The notes under the pieces were generated by a model. That model was not told where the DNA came from and ran no database searches. It saw only the letters and a list, made by a program, of their open reading frames with translations. Shown here in pieces: positions 8,429 through 16,262 of a stretch of 64,000 nt of DNA. The DNA comes from CBDCXE01 sp965223725 [NCBI: Nitrospinota bacterium]. Lineage in GTDB: Bacteria > Nitrospinota_A > UBA7883. The position numbers and the translations under genes were made by a program. The stretch covers positions 310,001 to 374,000 of the forward strand of contig CBDCXE010000001.1 in assembly GCA_965223725.1 (NCBI GenBank). The letters are read 5' to 3'. Each line of letters begins with the position of its first letter. Within the stretch, counting starts at the first letter, position 1.

Positions 8429-10318
8429 ATGTATTATTTTAATTTTAAACACGCGCGATTTATCCTCTTTTTGATCGCCTTGGCTTTGCTCGCTCCATCG
8501 TCAGCGCTGGCGAAGCAGACGACACTGCCCATATCCCTCGATTACCGGTTGTTGAAATCGCTGGTAATCCATAAAATGTATAAGGAGCCAGGGCAGACCG
8601 CCACGGTGTATGACCTGAAGGATGGATGCAACAAGATCACGCTTTCCCACCCGAAGATTGCACCGATGCCGCCGGCGGTGTTGGTGGAGACAAAGATAAA
8701 AATAAATGTCGCCACGCCATTCGCAGGCTCTTGTTACGCTGCTGTGGAATGGTCCGGTTTCCTGGAGCTGAAGCAGATACCTTATTTTGAGAAGGATAGC
8801 TGGATCCTGAGGTTCGACACCAAAGATTCCCGTTTATACGACAGTGATCACAACCCTTCTTCTGTATCTGGGTTCCTGTATGACCTGATCAAGGAATTTG
8901 CGCAAGGTTATCTTAATAAAATGTCGGTTAATCTGGCGCCACCGGTGGATGATATCAAAGAGGTCATAGCGCCGATGTTCCCTGGCGAGTTTTCGGAGCG
9001 GGGCATTCAATTGGTAGAGAGTTTTCGGCCGGGTGATGTGCGGGTGAACGCCAAGGCTGTGGAGGTCGATATCTTCGCCGAGATCGACGACACGGTGATC
9101 GTGCCGGAGCCGGTGAAGGCGCTGACCAACGAAGAGCTGGATAAATTCACAAAATCGTGGGAGACGTGGGATTCGTTTCTGGTGATGATGATCGCCGAAC
9201 TGTCGAGCAAACCGTTGGCCGATGAGGAGCGACAAACACTGCTCGATGTCCTGCTGGAAACCCGACACAGCTTTGTCACGGCGTTATCCGAGAAGAGCCT
9301 GGACAAACACTTCGTTCGCAACCAGTTCACCAGCACGTGGGACCGGCTGGCCGATATCCTGAAGCAACACCTGAACGATATACCGGATGAAACCGTATTG
9401 GGGTACCTTACGTTTTTCAGCGCTGGGGACGCTCTGTCGGTGCTAGACAAGGTCGGCCCTACCCTGGGCATAGAGCTGAACCGCGATGGATTGATCCGGT
9501 TCGCCCGATTGATGGGGAACAACTCCGAGCTGGTATACAAGCCTGGTGTTGATAAAAAGTTGCAAGAATCATTGGGCATAGGCGAAGCTGATGAGAGCGC
9601 CGATATCGAATCGGAAGAAATTGAAATTGAAGAAATTGATCTGGATTCGACTGACGCTGATGAGGGCTCCACCATGCTGGAGCTCTTTTTTTTTTCGCCA
9701 GCCTGGGCCAAGTCGGGCAAGGGCAATGTTGACCTGAGAAAAATTCTTCCTTGGATAGTGACCAAAAAAAATTATGATTCATACTTGAAAGATATAAGGT
9801 CACTGGTGGACAAGAGCGCAGATGAAACAGCGGTAAAAAAAAACCTCGACACCAAATATCACCCTTTGTTCAAACGGCTTTCCAACGCCACCGCCTGGCA
9901 AGAGAGCTGCTTTCGTCAGTTTAAAGTAAAAAACAACAAAGCGAGATATCTGCGCTCCTACAACAGGTCTTCCGTCGGGCTGATGCAGATTAACGAACGG
10001 GTATGGCGGGGAATATACAACAAGAAAAAATTGCAGTGGGACATCGAGTACAATGCGCGGGCAGGCACAGAGGTTCTGGAGCTTTATTTGCGTAAATACG
10101 CACTGCGGAAGATGGACAAATCGAAGCCTTTTAATAATGACACACTGGCCAGATTAGTTTACGCCATGTATAACGGCGGACCGGGCCAGTATCGAAAATT
10201 GCTGAAAAGGAAAGCATCGAATCGATATTATCGTAGCGACCGGCTGTTCTGGGAAAAGTATGGTTATGTAAGGGAGGGCGACTGGGATAAACTTAAAATC
10301 TGCCTGTTTGGCAAATAG
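8429..10318 (+). CDS. Lytic transglycosylase, SLT domain at C-terminus
   Basis: From the ATG at 8429 the protein has about 629 residues; a TTG four codons earlier overlaps the preceding gene. A signal peptide (FILFLIALALLAPSSALA) precedes a long unassigned region of about 440 residues, which includes an acidic Glu/Asp patch near residue 400. The final 140 residues are an SLT lysozyme-like domain: the catalytic Glu in TAWQESCF, the GLMQINERVW motif, and AMYNGGPGQY. Such enzymes cleave the MurNAc-GlcNAc bond of peptidoglycan to yield 1,6-anhydro-muropeptides. The fused N-terminal part matches no family I know and may be a regulatory or binding module. Co-location with oppD and an outer-membrane protein hints at wall turnover or recycling. 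Confidence 0.9.
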   Translation: MYYFNFKHARFILFLIALALLAPSSALAKQTTLPISLDYRLLKSLVIHKMYKEPGQTATVYDLKDGCNKITLSHPKIAPMPPAVLVETKIKINVATPFAGSCYAAVEWSGFLELKQIPYFEKDSWILRFDTKDSRLYDSDHNPSSVSGFLYDLIKEFAQGYLNKMSVNLAPPVDDIKEVIAPMFPGEFSERGIQLVESFRPGDVRVNAKAVEVDIFAEIDDTVIVPEPVKALTNEELDKFTKSWETWDSFLVMMIAELSSKPLADEERQTLLDVLLETRHSFVTALSEKSLDKHFVRNQFTSTWDRLADILKQHLNDIPDETVLGYLTFFSAGDALSVLDKVGPTLGIELNRDGLIRFARLMGNNSELVYKPGVDKKLQESLGIGEADESADIESEEIEIEEIDLDSTDADEGSTMLELFFFSPAWAKSGKGNVDLRKILPWIVTKKNYDSYLKDIRSLVDKSADETAVKKNLDTKYHPLFKRLSNATAWQESCFRQFKVKNNKARYLRSYNRSSVGLMQINERVWRGIYNKKKLQWDIEYNARAGTEVLELYLRKYALRKMDKSKPFNNDTLARLVYAMYNGGPGQYRKLLKRKASNRYYRSDRLFWEKYGYVREGDWDKLKICLFGK

Positions 10319-10373
10319 ATGGTTTATGCTAAAATTTTGACTTATTTAACAAGTTACATAGGAGATTGAAAAT

Positions 10374-10544
10374 ATGGCTGATGAAATGTTGAGCGCTTCT
10401 AAATGGGCGAAAGAACTTGGCGTGCCAGATAAAGCTTTTAAAGAAGCGCTGAAAGCCTCCGGAGTGGAGCCAGACAGCAAAAAAGGCGCGTGCAAATATT
10501 ATTCGCGCAAAACAGCGGAAAAGATCAAAAAGAAAGTCAAGTAG
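10374..10544 (+). CDS. Small basic protein, 56 residues
   Basis: An ATG at 10374 preceded by AGGAG at an eight-base spacing opens a 57-codon frame ending at TAG 10542-10544. The product begins MADEMLSASKWAKELGVPD, followed by AFKEALKASGVEPDSKKGAC and a Lys-rich end (KTAEKIKKKVK). The SASKWAKELGVPDKAFKEAL part looks like a compact helix-turn-helix of the kind that recognises DNA, and the basic tail supports nucleic-acid binding. It is a convincing gene by ribosome-binding site and composition, but the function is unknown. Confidence 0.72.
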   Translation: MADEMLSASKWAKELGVPDKAFKEALKASGVEPDSKKGACKYYSRKTAEKIKKKVK

Positions 10545-10637
10545 CGAAACCGGTCACATTGCGTTCTGCTGGCGGCTTTAGCTCCCCCTCATAACCGATA
10601 TGCTCATAATCCGCTTTTATTAAGCTATAATAGGTTT

Positions 10638-11297
10638 ATGAGCACAACGAGTGTGGAAAGCAGCGATCTTTACAGATCACAGAAAGAATATTATCGCGAT
10701 AAATATAATGAAAGCGATGATGTTCCCTGGAACGATGCGTTTGATGACAGGTGGCTGGAGGATACAGCGCGCGGGATTCGCAGATCCGGAGCGTGTAACG
10801 CGTTGGAGATCGGGACCGGGCATGGCCGGGGCGCGCGGATATTGGCGGAAGCCGGGTTCATGGTGGTTGGGGTGGATTATCTGTACGAGCCGCTTGTTGT
10901 AGCCAAAAAGTATAAAAATGGTCATGCCCGCCCCCATTATCTGCAGGCTGACATATTTTCCGCTCCATTCGCCAAAAACCGTTTCGACGTCGTTCTCGAC
11001 TGGGGGGTGTTTCATCATATCCTCCGGTCCGATACCCGGCTGTTTCTGAATCATATTCTTAGATTATTGAAAAATGAGGGGCATTATCTGCTAGGCTGTT
11101 TCTCTATTAATTTTAAACATCATGAGTCTGAAAAACGTAAAAGGAACTGGATCCGGCACCACGGGCATTACGACCGGTTTTCCACTAAAGAGGAGCTTAT
11201 GAAAATATTTGCTCCAGCTTTTGAAATTAACTCCTTGACGGAGGATCCTAAAGGTTTCTATCTTCTGGACATGACTAAACGGAACTTAAAACCATGA
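10638..11297 (+). CDS. Class I SAM-dependent methyltransferase
   Basis: The 219-residue protein has the Rossmann methyltransferase motif I (ALEIGTGHGRGARILAEAG, about residues 55-73), motif II acid in VVGVDYL, a motif ending DIFSAPFAKNRFDVVLDWGVFHHI, and the usual post-core strand (EGHYLLGCF). The substrate is unknown; the WGVFHHI stretch is typical of small-molecule methyltransferases. A TATAAT (10626-10631) lies only six bases before the ATG and there is no clear ribosome-binding site, so either translation is leaderless or the hexamer is chance. The stop overlaps the start of the next gene (ATGA), implying co-translation with the zinc-ribbon protein. Confidence 0.85.
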   Translation: MSTTSVESSDLYRSQKEYYRDKYNESDDVPWNDAFDDRWLEDTARGIRRSGACNALEIGTGHGRGARILAEAGFMVVGVDYLYEPLVVAKKYKNGHARPHYLQADIFSAPFAKNRFDVVLDWGVFHHILRSDTRLFLNHILRLLKNEGHYLLGCFSINFKHHESEKRKRNWIRHHGHYDRFSTKEELMKIFAPAFEINSLTEDPKGFYLLDMTKRNLKP

Positions 11298-11602
11298 CAT
11301 ATGAAAAATGTTCACGTTGCGGCAAGCATGTGGGCCCCGGTGATATCCGCTACCTGATCCGCATGACCGCTGTGGGTGACGACGGTGGTATGCCTGAAGA
11401 GGTGATAGACCCGGATCTGGAGATTGAAAAGCTGCTGAACCAGATAGAAAATATGGAAACGTATGAGTTGGAAAATGAAGTGCTGGAAGAGCGGGTTTTT
11501 GTATTATGCGGCGACTGCAAACAAACGTTTTTCAAGCGTCCGTTTGGTCATCGGAGAGATTCCTTTATAGATGATGACGAATATATCGGCCCTATCCAGT
11601 AG
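11294..11602 (+). CDS. Zinc-ribbon hypothetical protein
   Basis: This 102-residue protein begins with a CSRCG pair and has a second pair, CGDC, near residue 74, separated by an acidic coiled-coil-like stretch (about residues 35-65). The two Cys pairs would bind one zinc. It overlaps the upstream methyltransferase gene by 4 bp. It shares the general design of a four-Cys site plus acidic region with the protein at 718-1134, but the sequences are not obviously homologous. Function unknown. Confidence 0.75.
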   Translation: MTYEKCSRCGKHVGPGDIRYLIRMTAVGDDGGMPEEVIDPDLEIEKLLNQIENMETYELENEVLEERVFVLCGDCKQTFFKRPFGHRRDSFIDDDEYIGPIQ

Positions 11603-11693
11603 TTTACAGCCTACTTCTGTCGTTTCCAGCTCGCCTGATCTCTTTTGCCATTCCCATTGACAAGCAGCCGGTTGCGCTGGATGATAATAGCCT

Positions 11694-12662
11694 ATGAATG
11701 AAAATCTTCTGGAAGCGGCTAACCTGCACAAGCATTTTCCTATACATGCAGGTGTGCTCTCCAAGGTGGTTGGGTATGTGCACGCTGTCAATGGTGTTGA
11801 TTTCAGCATTGGCCATGGGCAGACGTTTGGCCTGGTGGGTGAATCTGGCTGTGGAAAATCAACCGCCGGCCGGCTGGCCCTGAAACTGCTGAAACCAACC
11901 GAAGGTACCGTGAAGTTTGAAGGGGAAGATATCACCAATGCGTCCAGGGATAGGGTGCGCGAGCTACGCCAGGAGATGCAGATAGTCTTCCAGGACCCTT
12001 ACGCGTCGCTAAACCCCAGAATGACCGTCGGCGCCATTGTCACTGAGCCTTTCCATGTGCACAATATGGGCAAGAAGAGCGAACGGATGGATATGGCGGC
12101 GGAGTTATTCAAAAAAGTTGGGCTTCGTCCGGAGAGTCTGGGCCGGTATCCCCACGAATTTTCCGGCGGGCAGCGGCAACGGGTCGGCATAGCGCGCGCC
12201 ATAGCATTGAAGCCAAAACTTATAGTTTGCGACGAGCCGGTCTCCGCTTTGGATGTGTCGGTGCAGGCGCAGGTGATCAACCTGCTCATTGATTTACAAG
12301 AGAAAGATGGTGTAGCTTACATGTTGATATCCCATGACTTATCGGTTATCGAGCATATGTGTGATATCGTCGCAGTGATGTATCTGGGCAAAATTGTAGA
12401 GATCGGCCCATCGGACAGAATCTACGACAACCCAGTCCACCCATACACAGAAGCGCTCTTATCTGCTACACCAGTGGCCGACCCGTCTGGCAAAAACCAA
12501 AAACGAATTATGTTGAAAGGCGATGTTCCAAACGCAATCAACCCACCATCGGGTTGCGTGTTCCACACCAGGTGTCCGTTGAAGATACCTGACTGCAAAA
12601 AGATAGTCCCACAGCTGACCGATCGGGAACCGGAACATCGGGCCGCTTGCATCGTCCGGTAG
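11694..12662 (+). CDS. oppF: Oligopeptide/dipeptide ABC transporter ATPase (OppF/DppF type)
   Basis: The 322-residue ATPase is the usual heterodimer partner of OppD. It starts with the OppF-type lead LEAANLHKHFPIHAG and has Walker A GESGCGKS (residues 49-56), Q-loop IVFQDPYASLNPRM, the signature FSGGQRQRVGIARAIA, Walker B LIVCDEPVSALDVS and the H-loop ISHDLSVI. The C-terminal oligo_HPY segment (NPPSGCVFHTRCP and a later Cys pair) is present. There are about 90 bases before it without a gene. That oppD and oppF are 4.5 kb apart rather than adjacent is unusual; the permease and solute-binding subunits must be encoded elsewhere. Confidence 0.94.
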   Translation: MNENLLEAANLHKHFPIHAGVLSKVVGYVHAVNGVDFSIGHGQTFGLVGESGCGKSTAGRLALKLLKPTEGTVKFEGEDITNASRDRVRELRQEMQIVFQDPYASLNPRMTVGAIVTEPFHVHNMGKKSERMDMAAELFKKVGLRPESLGRYPHEFSGGQRQRVGIARAIALKPKLIVCDEPVSALDVSVQAQVINLLIDLQEKDGVAYMLISHDLSVIEHMCDIVAVMYLGKIVEIGPSDRIYDNPVHPYTEALLSATPVADPSGKNQKRIMLKGDVPNAINPPSGCVFHTRCPLKIPDCKKIVPQLTDREPEHRAACIVR

Positions 12663-12770
12663 TTACTATTCGACACATTGTTACTGTATGCGACATCATG
12701 AAAATAAAATATTGTAAAATGAAAAAATATAGTGCTTAATTATCAACAACATGCAGAGGCAATTAAATTG

Positions 12771-12828
12771 GTTTGTTTTTCTGCCATAAGGTACGGCTTT
12801 TGCCTATATCTGTGGCAGGGTTGCAAAC
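12771..12828 (+). promoter_or_regulatory. Long imperfect hairpin in the leader of the MtrH-like gene
   Basis: Three helical blocks pair in order: GTTTG (12771-12775) with CAAAC (12824-12828), CTGCCA (12781-12786) with TGGCAG (12813-12818), and AGG (12789-12791) with CCT (12803-12805). The first two are separated by symmetrical five-base internal loops (ttttt opposite ggttg). The structure ends 36 bp before the ATG and has no following T-run, so it is not a standard terminator. It may be a cis-acting RNA element or a protein-binding inverted repeat. Confidence 0.5.
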
Positions 12829-12864
12829 TATAACATCAAAAACTTTAGCAAGGGCAAAAATAAC

Positions 12865-13860
12865 ATGGATGCAAGATTTGAAGTAGAACAGAAAGTTAGT
12901 AAAATAGGCGGACGAATCGTTGGGGGGCAACCGGGAAACAACCCACCTTTGATGATTGGCAACATGTTCTGGCCTGGTGACAAGATCGTCGAATCCCGCA
13001 AAGAAGGAAAATGGGACCGGGAGAAAGGAATCCAGCAGATTCGGCGGCTTGAAGAGCTGGAAAAAACGACAGGTCTTCCTTCATTGGTAGATATGGTTGC
13101 CAACACCGGCGACGAGATGAAAAGGTATATCGACTACTTTGTCGAGGCCACTGAAGAGTCACAAATGCCTTTCTCGTCCGACGCATACAAAACAGTTGTT
13201 AAGCGCCCTGCCGCCGAGCACGTCGCGTCTTTGGGCCAGATGGACCGATATCTTTACAACTCCCTGTCATTCTGGGAAAAAGATCTGGAAAAAGAGATCG
13301 AGGAAATCGCCAAGCTTGGCGTAAAGCACGTTGTTCTTGGCCTGTGGGACGCTCAGGACGATTTCTCTACTGGCCGGCTAAAATGCCTGGACGAAATGTG
13401 GAAACTTCTGGAGCCATACAATTTCGAGTCAATCCTTTGCGATTGCTCCGTTATGCATCTGCCAACATCGATGATCTGCAACAACTCCATGACCCTGATC
13501 AAGCAGAAGCATGGTTTTCCATCTGGCTCCGGCCCTGCTAACGGTGTTTACATGTGGATGAAAGAGGCGAAAGAAATTGGCGGCATGGACGCGTTCCATG
13601 GTGTTGATGTGGCTACAGAGGCTGTTTCCTCCCTTGGCGCCGACTGGCTGATGTATGGACCGATCGACGCTTGTGACAGGATTTTCCCTGGTGTCGCTAT
13701 TGCCCAGTGCAACTTTGCTTCCCAGGTTATGGATGAGTATAAAGAGCTCCCTGAAAATCCGAACCATCCTTTTAATCTGCTGTTCCCAGGGGTCGTGCAA
13801 GAGTTCCACGACAAGCTGGCTGGAGTAGAGAAAAAACGTAAATGGCTTAAAAAGAAATAA
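12865..13860 (+). CDS. MtrH-family methyltetrahydro(methano)pterin/folate methyltransferase
   Basis: The 331-residue protein matches the MtrH family, TIM-barrel methyltransferases that pass a methyl group between a tetrahydropterin or tetrahydrofolate and a corrinoid protein. The opening (EVEQKVSKIGGRIVGGQPGN followed by NPPLMIGNMFWPGDKIV) and later segments TGLPSLVDMVANTGDEM, GVKHVVLGLWD, SGPANGVYMWM and GADWLMYGPIDACDRIFPG fit that family. In methanogens MtrH is part of the membrane Mtr complex; bacterial homologues work with a separate corrinoid protein and a substrate-specific MtgB/MttB-type methylase. Neither partner is encoded nearby. The ATG at 12865 has only a weak purine-rich site. 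Two terminator-like hairpins follow. Confidence 0.82.
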   Translation: MDARFEVEQKVSKIGGRIVGGQPGNNPPLMIGNMFWPGDKIVESRKEGKWDREKGIQQIRRLEELEKTTGLPSLVDMVANTGDEMKRYIDYFVEATEESQMPFSSDAYKTVVKRPAAEHVASLGQMDRYLYNSLSFWEKDLEKEIEEIAKLGVKHVVLGLWDAQDDFSTGRLKCLDEMWKLLEPYNFESILCDCSVMHLPTSMICNNSMTLIKQKHGFPSGSGPANGVYMWMKEAKEIGGMDAFHGVDVATEAVSSLGADWLMYGPIDACDRIFPGVAIAQCNFASQVMDEYKELPENPNHPFNLLFPGVVQEFHDKLAGVEKKRKWLKKK

Positions 13861-13887
13861 GCTGTTTAAGCAAGAACGTTAATTCGC

Positions 13888-13914
13888 AAAAAGGGTGTCG
13901 GAAGGCGCCTTTTT
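13888..13914 (+). terminator. Rho-independent terminator after the MtrH-like gene
   Basis: AAAAAGG (13888-13894) pairs with CCTTTTT (13908-13914) across a 13-base loop, with the T-run forming part of the stem. It lies 27 bp past the stop. Confidence 0.7.
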
Positions 13915-13965
13915 ATATTATATTAGCTGCAAGTAAATTCAGCTGGTATTATGTGATGAGAAGCG

Positions 13966-13983
13966 AAAGGGAGATGCCCTTTT
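13966..13983 (+). terminator. Second terminator-like hairpin
   Basis: AAAGGG (13966-13971) and CCCTTT (13977-13982) flank a five-base loop and end in a T-run. It may be a backup terminator for the same transcript. Confidence 0.5.
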
Positions 13984-14101
13984 TGTGGTTGACGATGATA
14001 AGAGCGTTTTCGAACGTATAACCTGCCGGCCAGGCGCTGTGTGAATAAATATGACCGCCTGATGACCTGAAATTTTATAAATTTCTGGTTACCCTATTTT
14101 C

Positions 14102-14434
14102 ATGACTATCAGCAAGAGCGAAAAACAGTATCAAAAAATAGCAGAGCTTTTTGTATCCAGCGAAACCGACGTAGAGCATGGTCGAATGATGAGTTCGCCC
14201 GCTATAACTTGCAATGGTAAAGTGTTCGCGTTTTATTATAACAAAATGGATTCTATCTGTTGCAAGCTGGGAAAAGAATACGACATTACGGGCCTGGGCG
14301 TGAAAAAGTATGAGCTGCTCAATCCGTTCAAAAACAAACCACCGATGGCAGGTTGGTATGTCGTGCCGATGGAGTACAAAACAAAATGGGAGAAGCTGGC
14401 TAAAGAGGCTTTGAAAATAATGCGCAACGGCTAG
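14102..14434 (+). CDS. TfoX/YjbR-like small protein
   Basis: The 110-residue protein has the layout of the TfoX N-terminal/MmcQ-YjbR-like fold: an N-terminal helix, then RMMSSPAITCNGKVFAFYYN as a beta-hairpin core, a basic middle and an MAGWYVVPMEY stretch followed by a C-terminal Lys-rich helix (WEKLAKEALKIM). This fold occurs in DNA-binding or competence-related and uncharacterised proteins. The stop overlaps the stop of the convergent diguanylate cyclase gene by 4 bp. Assignment to the fold is by overall pattern only; there is no catalytic motif. Confidence 0.6.
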   Translation: MTISKSEKQYQKIAELFVSSETDVEHGRMMSSPAITCNGKVFAFYYNKMDSICCKLGKEYDITGLGVKKYELLNPFKNKPPMAGWYVVPMEYKTKWEKLAKEALKIMRNG

Positions 14435-16200
14435 GTTGCCATTTTCTCCGCTCTATTCTCATCCAGAATAACCACATTATTCCGGCCGTTTTCTTTTGCT
14501 TTGTACATCGCCTGGTCTGCGTTTTGTAACATTTTATCGAGCGTATCTATTTTTTCGGTTTTCGTCGACACACCAAAACTGGATGTAAAGCTGATTTTTG
14601 AATCATCAACCTTGAAGGAATAATTTTCGATGTTTTTGCGCAAACGCTCTGCTATATCAACAGCCAGGTCATCATCCGTCTCTGGTAACAAGATAGCGAA
14701 TTCCTCGCCTCCTATTCTTGCGATAAGATCAACTTCCCTGAATCCATCACTAAGTATACGGGCGAGATGCTGCAAAGCTTTATCCCCAACGATATGGCCG
14801 TAAGTATCATTGATATTTTTAAAGTGGTCGATATCAAGGGTGATCAATGAGAGTGAATGCCCAAACCGGTTGCACCTTATAACTTCGTGTGCGCCAACCT
14901 CATGAAATGCCCGCCGGTTGTACAGACCGGTGAGCGAATCTGTCATGGCCATCTTTTCCGCTCTCCTTTTTTCATTTTCCAGCGAGCCTATGCGATCGCC
15001 AAGCGCCATGGAAAGAAGTATATTATCTAAGAAAAACCCGATTTCCATTGAATTGAGCGTGAACACATTCCATGGCAATATATCCTGCAACATTAATGAT
15101 GAAATCAGAAAAGCGCCGGCAGGAAAATTCCATGCAACAGCATAATATCTGGCTCCCGGCGCCCTCAGCCACCAAAAACGAGCCCCTGTTATGGCTAATG
15201 ACACAGCAAGGATAAATAATATAAATGTACCCGATATTGTCATACGGGCCGGGCTTGGGTCTATTAACGCCCATAACCCAAGGATGAATATCGTCGAAAA
15301 CACCAGCAGAAGAAAGCAATCAAATTTTCTGGAACGATTGGCGGTATCCAGGAATCTCCGGGTAAACAAAAATGCGGCCAGCGCCATCAACACGACCGCT
15401 TGATGCAGTTGATAGCTCACTTCGCTAAATGTCAATGATGGGCTCAGATATAAAAGCTCACCCTTTTTAACAATGAGCAAATAGAGAGATGTAAATGCGT
15501 ATATGGTATATAAAATATAGCTGGTATCGCGCAAGGTGAAATAAATAAACAAGTTATACAGCGCCAACGCCAGCATCCCACCCCATACCACACCGTAGAA
15601 TATCCATTTGTAAAAGCTGGTTTTCTGCGCTGTTATTTCATCTGAAATCCATACTTTTTGTAATGTGGGTGTTTGGCCGATTCTCAAATACATAGTCAAA
15701 GTCTCTTCTGGCTCGACTATTATCCGATGAAAATATACGTTTGGAATAAAGCTCCGGTCCCCACCCGGCGCATCTATTCCATTGAAGGCAGATTCCCACA
15801 AGCCACTGCCGCGCAAAAGATGAATATCGAAAATATTAACAACCGCAACCCAGTTTTCGACAACTATCCCGATATGCTCATTAGTTGTATTTATAATTTC
15901 TAACCGGAGCCAGTATATGGAAGGGTCAGCAACCAGATACCCCTTTATAGATAGATCGGACATTTTGACAAAGTTGTTTTCAAACGTGGGATCCGCGACC
16001 TGGTCGATGGTCAGGGACGCGCTTTGATCTATATAGATATCAGCAGAATCGCTGAGTTTTATATGTTTACGGGCTTTATCCACAAGTAAAGTTGAGGGTG
16101 CGGTCGCTTCAGAATTTACCGTAAAAGGCGATAAAATCCCCGTTGACAATGAAAAGGCGATAACAGGCAGTAATCGCAAGAGAACAGAACTACTATACAT
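14431..16200 (-). CDS. 7TMR-DISM diguanylate cyclase
   Basis: The 589-residue membrane protein has a signal peptide, an extracytoplasmic 7TMR-DISMED2 beta-sandwich (about residues 40-170, with the conserved YWLRLEIINTT and later LYLRIGQTPT), seven transmembrane helices (about 190-385) and a GGDEF domain (about 420-575). The active site reads RIGGEEF, and an RxxD product-inhibition site (REVD) lies five residues before it, so it should be an active, feedback-controlled cyclase making cyclic di-GMP from two GTP. The DISMED2 domain usually senses a carbohydrate or other small ligand. AGGAG stands four bases before the ATG at 16200. Targets are unknown; the window also holds pilus genes that such signalling often controls. 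Confidence 0.95.
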   Translation of the reverse strand: MYSSSVLLRLLPVIAFSLSTGILSPFTVNSEATAPSTLLVDKARKHIKLSDSADIYIDQSASLTIDQVADPTFENNFVKMSDLSIKGYLVADPSIYWLRLEIINTTNEHIGIVVENWVAVVNIFDIHLLRGSGLWESAFNGIDAPGGDRSFIPNVYFHRIIVEPEETLTMYLRIGQTPTLQKVWISDEITAQKTSFYKWIFYGVVWGGMLALALYNLFIYFTLRDTSYILYTIYAFTSLYLLIVKKGELLYLSPSLTFSEVSYQLHQAVVLMALAAFLFTRRFLDTANRSRKFDCFLLLVFSTIFILGLWALIDPSPARMTISGTFILFILAVSLAITGARFWWLRAPGARYYAVAWNFPAGAFLISSLMLQDILPWNVFTLNSMEIGFFLDNILLSMALGDRIGSLENEKRRAEKMAMTDSLTGLYNRRAFHEVGAHEVIRCNRFGHSLSLITLDIDHFKNINDTYGHIVGDKALQHLARILSDGFREVDLIARIGGEEFAILLPETDDDLAVDIAERLRKNIENYSFKVDDSKISFTSSFGVSTKTEKIDTLDKMLQNADQAMYKAKENGRNNVVILDENRAEKMAT

Positions 16201-16262
16201 CAGGCTCCTGTTGTGGTAATACTAGGCTTCCACTATCAAGATATCAAAATAGCCTAATATTT

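Noticed and set aside
13953-14043. Short plus-strand frame containing LFVVDDDKSV, like the start of a response regulator
   Set aside because: It has no start codon, overlaps a terminator-like hairpin and ends after about 30 residues. A remnant is possible but too short to support.
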